From Mnemiopsis leidyi (lineage: Eukaryota; Ctenophora; Tentaculata; Lobata; Bolinopsidae), in the NCBI GenBank assembly GCA_000226015.1, contig JH153403.1, positions 81,696-105,750 on the forward strand: DNA of 24,055 nt, read 5' to 3'. The first letter of the stretch is position 1, and each line of letters begins with the position of its first letter. The notes below the pieces were generated by a model. It saw only the letters and a program-made list of their open reading frames with translations, was not told the origin of the DNA and ran no database searches. Below are positions 1-9,300 of this stretch, one piece after another. The position numbers and the translations under genes were made by a program.

Positions 1-286
1 CCAATCACAGAGCGAGTAAGAAAAGCAAGATGGACTTTTTTTGGTACATGTTCTTCGAATGGATGACAACTGTCCACCAGTTTTAGCACTGAGATTTGCC
101 GTAACATCTGGTGATTTTTACTGTGGAAGACGTGGCAGACCACGCATTAACTTATTAAGTACAATTCAAGATGATTTAAAAGAATTTAATATCAATCTTA
201 AATCAGTAGAGGATCTAGAAATGATCCGTATGATTGCCAGAAATAGATCTGAGTGGAGAAATATGTTTAATTTCAGGCCTTTTTAG
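1..286 (+). pseudogene. Non-LTR retrotransposon ORF, C-terminal tail (decayed)
   Basis: This is the last part of the reverse-transcriptase polyprotein of a non-LTR retrotransposon (RTE/CR1/Jockey-like group), entering from the left edge. Seen: frame 1 reads RVRKARWTFFG, then the frame changes at a run of seven T (about 35-41) and continues HVLRMDDN, later GRRGRPR and finally ARNRSEWRNM before a TAG at 284-286. Known: an 'R-W-x-GHVLRM ... GRRxRGRPR ... DRxxWR' tail closes many such ORF2 proteins. The frame break means this copy is dead at this point unless it is a sequencing slip in the T-run. About 95 codons are visible; the polymerase core lies outside the window. An endonuclease start of the same general kind sits at the right edge in the same orientation, but that is a separate copy. 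Confidence 0.85.
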
Positions 287-408
287 TTTGTTTAAGTTTA
301 AACTGAGCTTTTTGAACTCGTTTTTAAAAGAGTTCTAGGTTTATTGATTTAAATGTCTTCATGCAGGACTGATTAGCTCTTTGGGAAGTCCACTGGAATA
401 TCTTAGAG

Positions 409-648
409 TTAGATTACAGTGTTATATATATATAGTGATATTTGCTGGGCTCCTTGGGAGATAAGTGAACATAAGCATCTACAGGTTGTATAGCTCCCAT
501 CCAGCTTTTTCAATGTTTCTGCTGTACCCAAAACTTGTTTTAACAAAAGTCTGAAGTCTGAACTGCCATATTTTACTTTAAGTAGTGTCTTACTATCGGA
601 TTCCTGTTTGAAAACACCCAGACAATTTGGACACAGAACTTGATGCAT
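409..648 (-). CDS. Small cysteine-containing ORF, unrecognised, possible exon
   Basis: An open frame of 79 codons from the first ATG on the minus strand, extending about six codons further upstream before a stop. The translation looks coding rather than random: CPNC near residue 6, a charged and leucine-rich middle, then the cluster TCRCLC near residue 55. On the minus strand a possible acceptor (TTTGTAG) lies just upstream and a weak donor-like GTAATC occurs three codons before the stop, so it could be one exon of a larger gene or a transposon remnant. I do not recognise the family. The AT-repetitive C-terminal end (SLYIYN) looks non-coding. Confidence 0.2.
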   Translation of the reverse strand: MHQVLCPNCLGVFKQESDSKTLLKVKYGSSDFRLLLKQVLGTAETLKKLDGSYTTCRCLCSLISQGAQQISLYIYNTVI

Positions 649-854
649 ATTTAAGTTTTTATCTACAAATTAAACTGCAGATTCCAAGATTCTGAAGGAG
701 TTTAGACCTTCTAGGAGTATCTCAGGTATAACCTATCAAATTTTCCAACTGACAGAAATATTCTAGTTAATAATCAGTATCACGAGTCTCAAAATTATAC
801 CAAAAATCTAAAAAACAAAATGGAAAATACAGAACAAACACAAAATATTTGATG

Positions 855-1375
855 TCACCTCACTTTGCTCCTTAATAAAATTGTTTAAAAGTTTTAACAA
901 TTTTTAAATATCTATTTATGAATTTGAATAAAGTACGAAATGAGGATGCCACCTCACTTTTCTCCTTAACGTTAATAAACATTAACAAATTTTAAAGATC
1001 TCTTTATGAATTCATCATATATGATGAATTCATAGAGAGATCTTTAGAAATTGGAGAAATTTTAAAATAAATTCAATTAAAACTTTTTTAATGTAAATAA
1101 AAATTTTTAAAAGTTTTACCAAATTTTAAAGATTTTATGAATTCATCATATATGATGAATTCATAGAAATCTTTAAAAATAGTCGAAACTTTAAAATAAT
1201 TTCAATTAAAACTTTTTAACGTTAATAAAAATTTTTAAAATTTTAAAAGTCTTACAAAAGATCACTTCATGAATTCATATATGATGAATTCATAGAGAGA
1301 TCCTTAAATATTGGTGGAACTTTAAAATAATTTCAATAAAAACTTTTTAATGATTAAAACTTTTAAATAATGTCA
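855..1375. repeat. Tandem array, about 131-bp unit with internal palindrome
   Basis: Three units are clear. Each carries a palindromic core built on ATGAATTCATCAT and its reverse complement: 1006-1033 (28 bp, perfect), 1137-1164 (identical), and 1269-1293 (one CAT lost). Spacings are 131 and 132 bp. Unit flanks are also shared (ACTTTAAAATAA, AATTAAAACTTTTTAA, AAAATTTTTAAAA). In the first unit the inverted repeat extends to 994-1045 with one mismatched pair. At the left, two copies of a different sequence (CACCTCACTTT..CTCCTTAA at about 857 and 951) form a further duplication. No coding potential. Confidence 0.9.
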
Positions 1376-1390
1376 TCTAAATAATTTTAT

Positions 1391-1410
1391 TACATACATA
1401 TATGTATGTA
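1391..1410. repeat. Perfect 20-bp palindrome
   Basis: The sequence TACATACATA is followed directly by its reverse complement. It lies 16 bp after the palindromic tandem array and may be a simple TA/CATA-rich hairpin with no further role. Confidence 0.8.
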
Positions 1411-2280
1411 GTAAATTTTGAGTAGCCCAAAATAATGAGAACAATAATTGAAATTTGAACGAAGATTCCTGCTTCATACGTTAAAGGTTGGGCAACTTCC
1501 CCTTATGTTTTGAATCACGCGTAGCCAGTGGTGTGACGTAGGTGATCAGATCAAGGTAGGTATAATGAAGGAGCATGTGACTTGAGACCACGCCGCACGA
1601 TAATGCCCCTAGTGGAACTTAGTCCAAGCATGAATTCTTTTTAAGGTAAGATTACCGATTACCTATTCACTTTCCCATTTTATTATAATATGTGAGTGCG
1701 TTGCAATTATCTGCCTGTCTAAGAGATACGGTGCTCATATAAAAGACGCTGGAAGTTGAGGTGTTCAATTCCAATTTGTTCAATTCTATCTAATGTCACG
1801 AAAATCTGGTGTTACCGTGTTGTCAGTGGCTCTGATATTTTAAAGGATTTCCATTTTTTTGTTAACTGTGGAGGCTAGTAACTCCGCTCATAAACAACCA
1901 TTTAAATACTTTAAAAGGTTCAATTCACAGTGCTATTTTGGAGCCACTCAAAGTTTAAATGATTCCACGAATAATTACGCCCTGAATAGTGAATACGAAA
2001 AGTAGCCTTTAAAGCTGGATCACAGGTCCACCGACATAGCAAGCTTGCTCTATGGCTTACTTGTCTCGATTAGCTTTATACTTGACATGAAGCTTTTGTT
2101 CTTACTTTAGTACCTAATCTTTTGTCTCCCTTTAAAATAAAAAAATAAATAAAATAATCATTATCAAATTCGCTTCAAACTTTTTACCAAATATCGTGAA
2201 GCTGCGCTTTTTAAATTGTTGAAGTAACTGTCAAAACCCTTCACATAATATTTTGATGTTTCTAGTTTGTAGTGGACCTC
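1411..2280. other. Intergenic, no gene seen
   Basis: No exon-like open frame and no recognisable RNA gene. The only notable item is the short repeat at 2008-2035 listed separately. The stretch 1500-1640 is less AT-rich than its surroundings but has stops in every frame I followed. Confidence 0.5.
2008..2035 (+). repeat. Dispersed repeat copy A (pair with 3858-3884)
   Basis: TTTAAAGCTGGAT followed by CAC and a CCACCGAC-like end matches 3858-3884 with only a few differences. The second copy lies just after the decayed retroelement ORF that ends at 3810, so this copy may mark the 3' end of a related element. That is inference. Confidence 0.45.
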
Positions 2281-2680
2281 AAGTGAAAACGGATCAAAAA
2301 ATCATTATAGAAAACAAAGATTGATCTGAACTAAAAGCAATAAAATTGAAAAAATAAAAATAAAAAATTGAAAAAAATAAAAATAAAAATTTAAATTTTT
2401 CGATTAAAAAAATTCATGTAAAAATTATTGAAGAAAGTTTAAATTGATCTGATCAAAAGCAATAAAAAATTTTTAAAAATTAAAATTAAAAACTGAAAAA
2501 ATAAAATAAAAATGAAAATGAAAATTTAATTTTTTAGATTTAAAATAATTCATGTAAAAATTTTTACAAAAAATAAAGATTGATCTGAACAAAAAGCAAT
2601 AAAAATTCGAAAAATCAAAATTTAAAAACTCGAAAAAAAAATGAAAACAAAAATTCAATCTTTAGAGAAGTTCTGTGTAA
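2281..2680. repeat. A-rich tandem array, about 123-136-bp unit
   Basis: Three units are anchored by TTGATCTGA at 2321, 2444 and 2580, each followed within a few bases by AAAAGCAATAAAA and then a long A/T-rich run (AAAATAAAA). AATTCATGTAAAAATT also recurs at about 2411 and 2548. The only open frame here, on the minus strand at 2473-2658, is an F/N-rich translation of this low-complexity DNA and not a gene. Confidence 0.85.
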
Positions 2681-2743
2681 TTTGTATTATTTTGGTTATT
2701 TGATTTTGGGTAAATTAATTTATTGTTCATTGTTTGTAAATTT

Positions 2744-2785
2744 GACTGAGGCGACATGATGGGTTAAACCTTCATGTCGAAACAT
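2744..2785 (+). ncRNA. Hammerhead-like stem-loop (degenerate)
   Basis: Seen: CTGA at 2746-2749, GG, then a perfect 8-bp stem CGACATGA (2752-2759) / TCATGTCG (2772-2779) around a 12-nt loop, then AAAC. Read as a hammerhead core, CTGAGGC and GAAA flank stem II as in the canonical CUGANGA..GAAA; the A9 position is C, which should abolish or greatly reduce cleavage. Known: hammerhead ribozymes occur in Penelope-like retroelements and retrozymes in animal genomes. I did not find convincing stems I and III. It could equally be a conserved hairpin near a retroelement end. It lies about 230 bp upstream of the decayed retroelement ORF. Confidence 0.3.
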
Positions 2786-3017
2786 TATTGTATCCCCACA
2801 AATGATGCATTAGTCAATTGTATAAAAACAAACTTATGTATTATCATCATTTTTTAAAAACCATTCAGCACTCCTAATGTAGTATGTCCTCCTGCGAAAT
2901 CCCCGGGACGGTCTTCTAGAAATAGAATTCAATAATAGTGTACATCATCTTTGTTTCGTATATTTATAAGTTCTGTATTTGGAGAGAAGTAAGAAAAACA
3001 TAAAACTTGATAGTTCT

Positions 3018-3810
3018 ACAAAGCGAGCATTAGAAATGGCCAAAGAGGAAGACGCATCTAGCTGGTTGACCACGCTTCGTCGCTTCCTTTAGATTGGTTA
3101 GGCTATACCTCAAACCGACAAGAATTTAGAGACAGTATAGCCCTGCGCTACAACTGGAAAATCAAGGACATGCCAACACATTGTGGATGTGGGAATGAAG
3201 ATAAAATCGATCATTCGTTAAGCTGTAAGAAAGGGGGTTATGTTATCCTGCGACATAGTTAAGTCTGCTACGATGTGCAGATTGAGCCAAGATTAATTCC
3301 CATAGCTAAGCACAATGAAGAAGTGTACGATACAGCTAGGGAAAATAAAGCTGAAAATGCAAGGTTCGACGTAGTGGCTATGGGGTTTGGTCGCAGTTTG
3401 ATAGGTCCTTTGTTGATATAAGGGTTACTCACCTGAATTGCTCATCAAACAGCGACAAAACTCTCCAAGAAATATACAACAAGCACGAGAAGGAAAAAAG
3501 GACTTGTACGAATCACGGATAATACACGTGGAGCGGGGGAATTTTACACCATTAGTATTTTCGACAAGTGGAGGAATAGCTCCTGGGTGTCTAAGGTTTT
3601 TTAAAAGATTGTCAATGTCAATGATGATAGCTGAAAAAGGGAGAGACTTATCAGCATGTTGATACATTTGTAAGAACACGGATACAATTTGCCCTTCTTC
3701 AATCAACGCTTAAATCAATTAGTGGATTTAAGGTAAAAGTGAACATTAAGAAAGAGCCAGTTGACGAAATAAATTTCAATTTAAGTCCAACAATTCGTGT
3801 AGCGATATAA
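3018..3810 (+). pseudogene. Decayed retroelement C-terminal ORF
   Basis: The reading continues through several frames. First comes KRALEMAKEEDASSWL with a TAG at 3090. Frame 2 (from 3092) has EFRDSIALRYNW, then a Cys/His cluster (CGCG..DHSLSC..GG..RH), a TAA at 3260 and DVQIEPRL. Frame 1 (from 3397) has FDRSFVDIRV and NKHEKEK. Frame 3 has ERGNFTPLVFSTSGG and FKRL. Frame 1 again (from 3667) has RTRIQFALLQSTL, ending in TAA at 3808-3810. From memory, this series of motifs (ASSWLT, LRYxW, CxCG..DHxLSC..GG..RHN, F+RAFFDVRV, GxFTPLVFSTSGG) is the C-terminal region of reverse-transcriptase proteins multiplied in cnidarian, sponge and other invertebrate genomes. I cannot name the clade safely. With about four frame changes and two stops it cannot make protein. 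Confidence 0.75.
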
Positions 3811-3857
3811 ACTTTTTAATAATTATTGCATGTATCTATTTACTGTTTTCTTCTCCA

Positions 3858-3884
3858 TTTAAAGCTGGATAACGGCCCAGCGAC
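3858..3884 (+). repeat. Dispersed repeat copy B (pair with 2008-2035)
   Basis: TTTAAAGCTGGAT followed by AACGGCCCAGCGAC. It lies 48 bp after the stop of the decayed ORF, so it may belong to that element's 3' untranslated end. Confidence 0.45.
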
Positions 3885-4082
3885 TACAAAAAATGGAACG
3901 AGCAATAATTTTTTGTATAAATGTTAAAAAATGGTTTTAAGTTGGGAGGGGATCCTTTTACAGGCTGTTTTAGGCCAAATTTCGAGCAAGCTCGACCCCC
4001 AAAGGTTCGCACTGATTGCTAACAGGTGTGTTATGTTGTTTGGCCGATTAATCAACCAGGCTACATGATGTGAATTGTGTAC

Positions 4083-4150
4083 GGAGCCGGTAGCTCAAGT
4101 AGAGCACTCATCTCTAGACAATGCATAGGTTGTCGGATCATACAGTGCCA
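4083..4150 (+). repeat. tRNA-like SINE head or tRNA pseudogene
   Basis: GGAGCCGGTAGCTCAAGTAG followed by AGCA resembles the 5' end of a tRNA or tRNA-derived SINE, with a good polymerase III A box (TAGCTCAAGTAG at 4091-4102). A weaker B-box-like segment (GGTTGTCGGATCA) starts near 4128. The anticodon arm does not fold cleanly and the 3' acceptor strand does not pair with the 5' end, so this is not a working tRNA. The SINE reading is preferred. The 60-codon open frame starting at 4077 is incidental. Confidence 0.45.
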
Positions 4151-4159
4151 GTCCATGTA

Positions 4160-5123
4160 TTTTCTGAATCGACCATCAGTGGAAATCATGTCCGTTCAAA
4201 TATCTATTATATGTAAGAAGTTGGTATATAAGATAGTAAAGTTCACTGAATTGGCCTGATAGGTGTAACTGGGTTATTATCATTGGTGAGTGCAAGCGCT
4301 CGTTCCAAATGTTATCTTCATTGAAAGATCTACCCTGATGGGCTTGCGAAATGACGGTTCCGTAATTTAGCCTTCAAATCTAGTGTGCTTACAAATATAT
4401 TTCTAAGCACCGCCTCAGCCTATTAATATGGTTCACATTATCATTCTTGGATGAATACTTTTTAAGAATACTGACGATTGGTTATATTGAGGCCAGGTCG
4501 GTTATATTCAATTTATATTAGAGGTTCAATAAAATTAGGGTTGCCCGAAAATTGATATCGGCTTGATCCATCCGATGAATATCTTATCCTCAATCTTTTT
4601 CAATCATTGACTGGCAAAGCCATCTCCATGAGTGCAATTCGCATCCGAATGAAATACTGAATAGATGGTGATGATTGCATAGCAAAAGTAGGTAGTAGTC
4701 AAAATTATTTTTCATACCCATCAAATTTTTACCAACCCTAGGGAAAAACGATTTTTCTGCTAATTTGATTTGGGCCCAAATAAAAATACGGCAAAAAAGA
4801 CACTAGTCGGTCTAACTTTTATTCTAGCTCTAAGCTACAATTTAACATTTTTAGGCAATCAAGGCTCCAGATATTATCTTATTATGGTATAATATTCGAA
4901 CCCCGAACCTTCACCATAGGATTAGCCCACTAGAATGTCGGTAAAACTTTTATTCTAGCCTATATGGAACAAGCATAGATCTGATAACACCATATGTAGC
5001 TCTTGACAAAAACTTATTTGACTCCTCAAGTCATCTGGCAAGCCTTTGTATTTTAACAACCTAACAATGAAATTACAAATGAGATCACACTTATCTCTTT
5101 ACTTAATAATATTATAGACATGA
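4160..5123. other. Intergenic, no gene seen
   Basis: No open frame of coding character, no RNA gene and no clear repeat structure recognised. Stops are frequent in all frames. Confidence 0.5.
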
Positions 5124-5265
5124 GTTCAACAGTGCAGTGTTTTTGTTATTCTCTTCTTGACTCGATTGAAAGACAAAGGATTTAATAGAAATTAGGATGA
5201 ATTTCCATTAAATACTTTGTTTTTCAATCAAGTCAAGAAGAGAACAACAAATCACCCTGTTGAAC
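5124..5265. repeat. 142-bp imperfect inverted repeat (MITE-like hairpin)
   Basis: The left arm (5124-5193) begins GTTCAACAG and includes TTCTCTTCTTGACT, CGATTGAAAGACAAAG and TTTAATAGAAATT. The right arm (5200-5265) carries the reverse complements, ending CTGTTGAAC. The inner approximately 50 bp of each arm match with about five differences; the outer part matches less well. The loop is about 6 bp. The flanking bases are AT-rich but I could not confirm a target-site duplication. A miniature inverted-repeat element or a fold-back duplication are the likely origins. Confidence 0.9.
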
Positions 5266-5480
5266 ATAGCTTCTGAAGCGACTCATAATAAATTATCCGA
5301 TCATTCAGTACTTAAAATTTTAGGTATAAATTTAGATTTCGTTTCATTTACCATGTTTGATTATAAAATAATGAAATTATAAAAATTGTGTCCTGTCAAA
5401 GTTTAAATTTACCATTTGCGGGCAGTAAGGCGTTGTGTGTGTTTCTGTTATTATGATTATTGTCATTACTAATTAGTTTA
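5266..5480. other. Spacer, nothing recognised
   Basis: AT-rich single-copy-looking sequence between the inverted repeat and the CCAAT-containing stretch. Confidence 0.4.
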
Positions 5481-5481
5481 C

Positions 5482-5516
5482 ATTGGCTGGTTCCCACCTA
5501 TGGCTGATTCACCAAT
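5482..5516. promoter_or_regulatory. Pair of opposed CCAAT boxes, possible promoter of the zinc-finger gene
   Basis: ATTGG (inverted CCAAT) at 5482-5486 and CCAAT at 5512-5516 lie about 500 bp upstream of the first recognised exon. A donor-like GTGAGTAG at 5591 and a CG-containing stretch at 5620-5655 lie between them and the exon, which would suit a non-coding first exon. No TATA box is evident. Single short motifs like these occur by chance, so this is weak. Confidence 0.25.
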
Positions 5517-5940
5517 AAGCGCTTAATTCTAAACAGAGCCACAGTTTGAAATTCTTAGAAAAAACTAGCCACGGATATATTGCAAAAGAACCGTGAGTAG
5601 AAAACGTGACTGGAATAGTGCAGGACTCTCGTCTCTCGCCTCGCGTGGGCAGCTGGCATTTAAACATACAATGAAACTTTAATGTACAATCATAATAAAC
5701 AAAAATCGTTTACGCAATTTTTAAATAAACTTGTATACAGTTCAGCCAAAGTTATTTCATCCATTTTTATGTCACGTCACTACTTGCGGAAGAAATGCTG
5801 GTTTATATTTTTGCACAAGCACTTAAACTTATGGCTTTATTAATTGTTGGCCCACAGTTATATCATTATTGTGTTCTACTTCAGCTCTCAAATAAAAGTA
5901 AGCAGCAGATCTAACCAGGCTGCAGTAATATATGATTAGG

Positions 5941-5990
5941 TCGTGATGTTAATCGTGATGTTAATTGTTAATCGTGATGTTAATCATGAT
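5941..5990 (+). repeat. Short tandem repeat (CGTGATGTTAAT-like)
   Basis: Four imperfect copies of TCGTGATGTTAA, with an inserted TTGTTAA, directly upstream of the acceptor of the first recognised exon. Confidence 0.8.
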
Positions 5991-6020
5991 CAATCTTTAA
6001 CCCTACTGCATTCTTCTTAG

Positions 6021-6309
6021 GTCCCATAAGTTTACAGCTATGCAGATGAAACGACAAAACAGGTCCTCTTCGGGTACAGACATACCATATGGCACCCGCT
6101 ACCCTCACCTTACCTACGGGTTTCAGTCGGAAGTACTTCTAAGACCACCCCAGTACCAACCACACACATCCGATCACTTCTATCGACCTTTGGCACAAGT
6201 GTTGTACAAACCCACCCCGACATATCATTCACCGAGGCTGTTCTTGCCGGTTCTTCACCAGAGAGCCACTCCCCCTCTTCACTTTCCCGTATACCACCAC
6301 GACCCACAG
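6021..6309 (+). CDS. Zinc-finger gene, exon 1 of those seen (N-terminus)
   Basis: Preceded by the pyrimidine-rich acceptor CATTCTTCTTAG and ended by CAG|GTATGT. The frame is open from 6001, so either the protein starts at ATG 6040 (MQMKRQNRS, with a second ATG two codons later) or an earlier exon joins at 6021 with two bases of a split codon. It encodes a Pro/Tyr/His-rich, probably disordered segment. Minus-strand open frames over this exon (6110-6355, 6229-6450) are mirror images. Confidence 0.7.
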
Positions 6310-9300
6310 GTATGTTGTGTATTTTTCTGTCTTTGTCATTGCCACTAAAGTACATTTGATCATACGGCGTGTAGGAGAGCTTGTGCTCGTGAATCCTTGA
6401 AGGAAACTCTGATTTCTAATTTCTGACAGGTTGTATGAAGTAAGCAACAACTTGGTTATTGTCCGCCGGGTATTTAGCTAGCGCTACTTTACTAATGGCA
6501 GTACTTAGCACATTAGTAAAAGTTACAATCTCTTAGATGCTGATGGACTACAGACACGTTCGAGCATCACCCATGCTAAGAGGACCACCAAAACCAATGC
6601 TGGACGGAACACTTACGCTCCAAGACGTTGTCGAATTCCTAAGACTATGCATCTATAATGAAACCAAACAGGTACATTCAACAGCTTTTTTTAAAGTGAA
6701 TAAGCCCCTACGCATGGTAACTTCGTTTCATAAGTTACTATTACATGGAATGAATGAATTGGTAAAGCAAAAACTAGTATACATCGGGTGAAACAGTCAT
6801 TTTCCGATTCCCTACGTGCAAATATTAGAAAGAATAACATACGCCAACAAGCATTGATTAATAAGAGGTTGATCTCGCCCTTATCAAAGAGGTGTGTTAG
6901 TTAAAGTGATCTTGAAGATTTATTTTTCAGGAAGTGACGTGTCCAGTGTGTTGCAAAAAATATAAAAGCAAAGTATGTCTCACCAAGCACCTGTGGGAGC
7001 ACACCATTTACTGGTCTCAGTTTCAAGTAAGCTTCTTCATTTTTGTAATTCGAACTTCATACAAATGTACATTTTTCATCTCCATTGCAAGGAAACTCCC
7101 ATCATTCCTTCTATTTGAATTTGGATATTTATAGGATACAGAGGAAAACCGTATGTATACGATATGACATAAGACTTAGGACTAGCCACTCCCTTAGACA
7201 GTATGAATCATGTCCTTAAATAGAACCGCAAATCGTCCCACATGCCATATTATGTGACTGGTGTTGCAGACATTCGGTTTGCAGCGCCACAGATGACAAT
7301 TAATACAGTCGCTCAACATTACGGAATTACCTAACAAGCTAACAATTGGCAATTCGCCAATTACTATGTATGCTATCATGTTTTACCCTGTAACCTGCAT
7401 TTAAAGAATTGATTAAATCACGGGCGCTTGCCAATGCCTTAAGGCTTCATCATCATATCACTGCAATAAGCAATTAATGACAATAGAAATACGTTGATCA
7501 ATGGCTGTTTAAAATCTAGTAAGGCATAATTTGTACAGCCCTTGAAAACCTGCAAGTCTAGCCATTCACTGCTCTCAAGACTTTAACTGGGCGGAATTGG
7601 AACTTCATCAAGCCCACATAAACAGCCACTTAGCGATTGACGTCAGAGGGGTAGTTAGGTCATGAAGGGTTCTTCAAATATTGTAAGGCAATGACAAACG
7701 GCATCGATTCGCACAGGTTAAAATTTCACATTGAACCAATTCAATCTCAGTAAACCACCGTCTAGATAGATATTATATTCCCGGATTGTAAGCAATATTC
7801 ATATTGAACTGAAATCTACATGAACAAGCCAATCTAAATTAACTGGGTAACCATAAAACGTTTAAAACACCATACTTTTCATTCGTTTTCAATTTTGACA
7901 AACAATTATAGTCGATGCTGGTCTAAGTTTTATTTATCTTTAACTAAAGAATTTACTATTTCTACCCATATTTTGCATATCAGGAAATTCTAATACAATG
8001 TCCTCAGGGGATGAAGAATCACGAACGAGTGCTCTGTATACAGACAGCACTGATATTATCAAAGAATCCGTACTCCTCCATCCTGGTGACAGCGCCATGC
8101 AAAAAGAAACAAAAAGACAGACCAGTAAGCCTCCGCCACATTGATATACAATAAGTATCTTTTAACTTTTCCTTTTTGATCCATATGAGTAAGAATTTAC
8201 AATTACAGTATTACGATAAGAAATGGCGATGAAATACAATTCCCAGATTCTTAAATATCAGGTTAAACACCAATCCATGTGCAGCGTTATACAACGCAAT
8301 CCATGATAAGAAAAGAAACTATTTGTTGGTCTAATATTTGCACACAATGATAAATGATAATCCGGCCCAAAATGAAATTAAGTAACGAAATTTTGTCTTA
8401 GTTTGATCAATCACTGATCCAGTCTCCAATTGCAATAAACGGGAAAGGGTATTGCACATGGCGGAGTGCCGGAGTATCGAGCAATATCATTTTTCTTGCT
8501 CTCAAATACATCTTTTAGTGAAATGAGGACAATCATCATAGACCTTTCCAAGGTATCCTGGTCTCTTATTTAAGTCAATATCTCAGGAATGTCAACGTAA
8601 ATTATAAGTATCTCCTCCGGTTCGCAATGGTTTTAGTACAATTGGTTATTTATCAGAATTTTTCTCATTAACAGTTACATCTCAGAGTGAAGTCTCCATG
8701 CCTCAAGATAGTGATTATATTCATGAGAAAAATATATCCGGTTCGCCGGTGCCAGGCACTCAGTATCGATTGGTGAGTTAGGCTCATCCATGTCGCGATT
8801 GCAGCATTATAGTTGCAAGTTTTCACATCCACGAAAATGTTCTGACCGATTGATTGGTTGAAAAGAAATCGAATACATATTCACAAAATGACCCAAAAAG
8901 TAATTTTAGCCGATCTTTGGGTCCTTTGCTTTTCGTGGGTTGACCACTTAATCAAACGCCCGTTACGCTGCGTTGTGCTTTTCGATTTAGTTTTTATTAT
9001 CAATGTCTAGTGGCAAGGCCCGGAACTGTATGTTATACTCATTCGCTATAAATTAACTAAATCCTCTTGGCAATGTGAGCTATTAACAATTTTACAAAAA
9101 GTCCACGACCACGGTTTTATGTTGTTACTAACGGCTGTATTTGTATTACCTTATACTCCGATAACATCCCCAAATCATACCACCGATTCGAACGAAATTT
9201 TTGAAGGATCAGCTTAGTTCAATAAAATGATTGAAATTAAAATGACATTGTTAAGATTTAAAACTCCAAGTACAACGATAAAACAAAAGGCCTAGTAAAT

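Noticed and set aside
855-1375. CRISPR-like array
   Set aside because: Palindromic repeats recur about every 131 bp, but the intervening sequence is itself repeated rather than unique, and the DNA is eukaryotic.
2473-2658. 61-codon minus-strand Phe/Asn-rich frame
   Set aside because: Product of the A-rich tandem array, with low-complexity composition.
4083-4150. Functional tRNA gene
   Set aside because: No acceptor-stem pairing and a degraded B box; a SINE head or pseudogene fits better.
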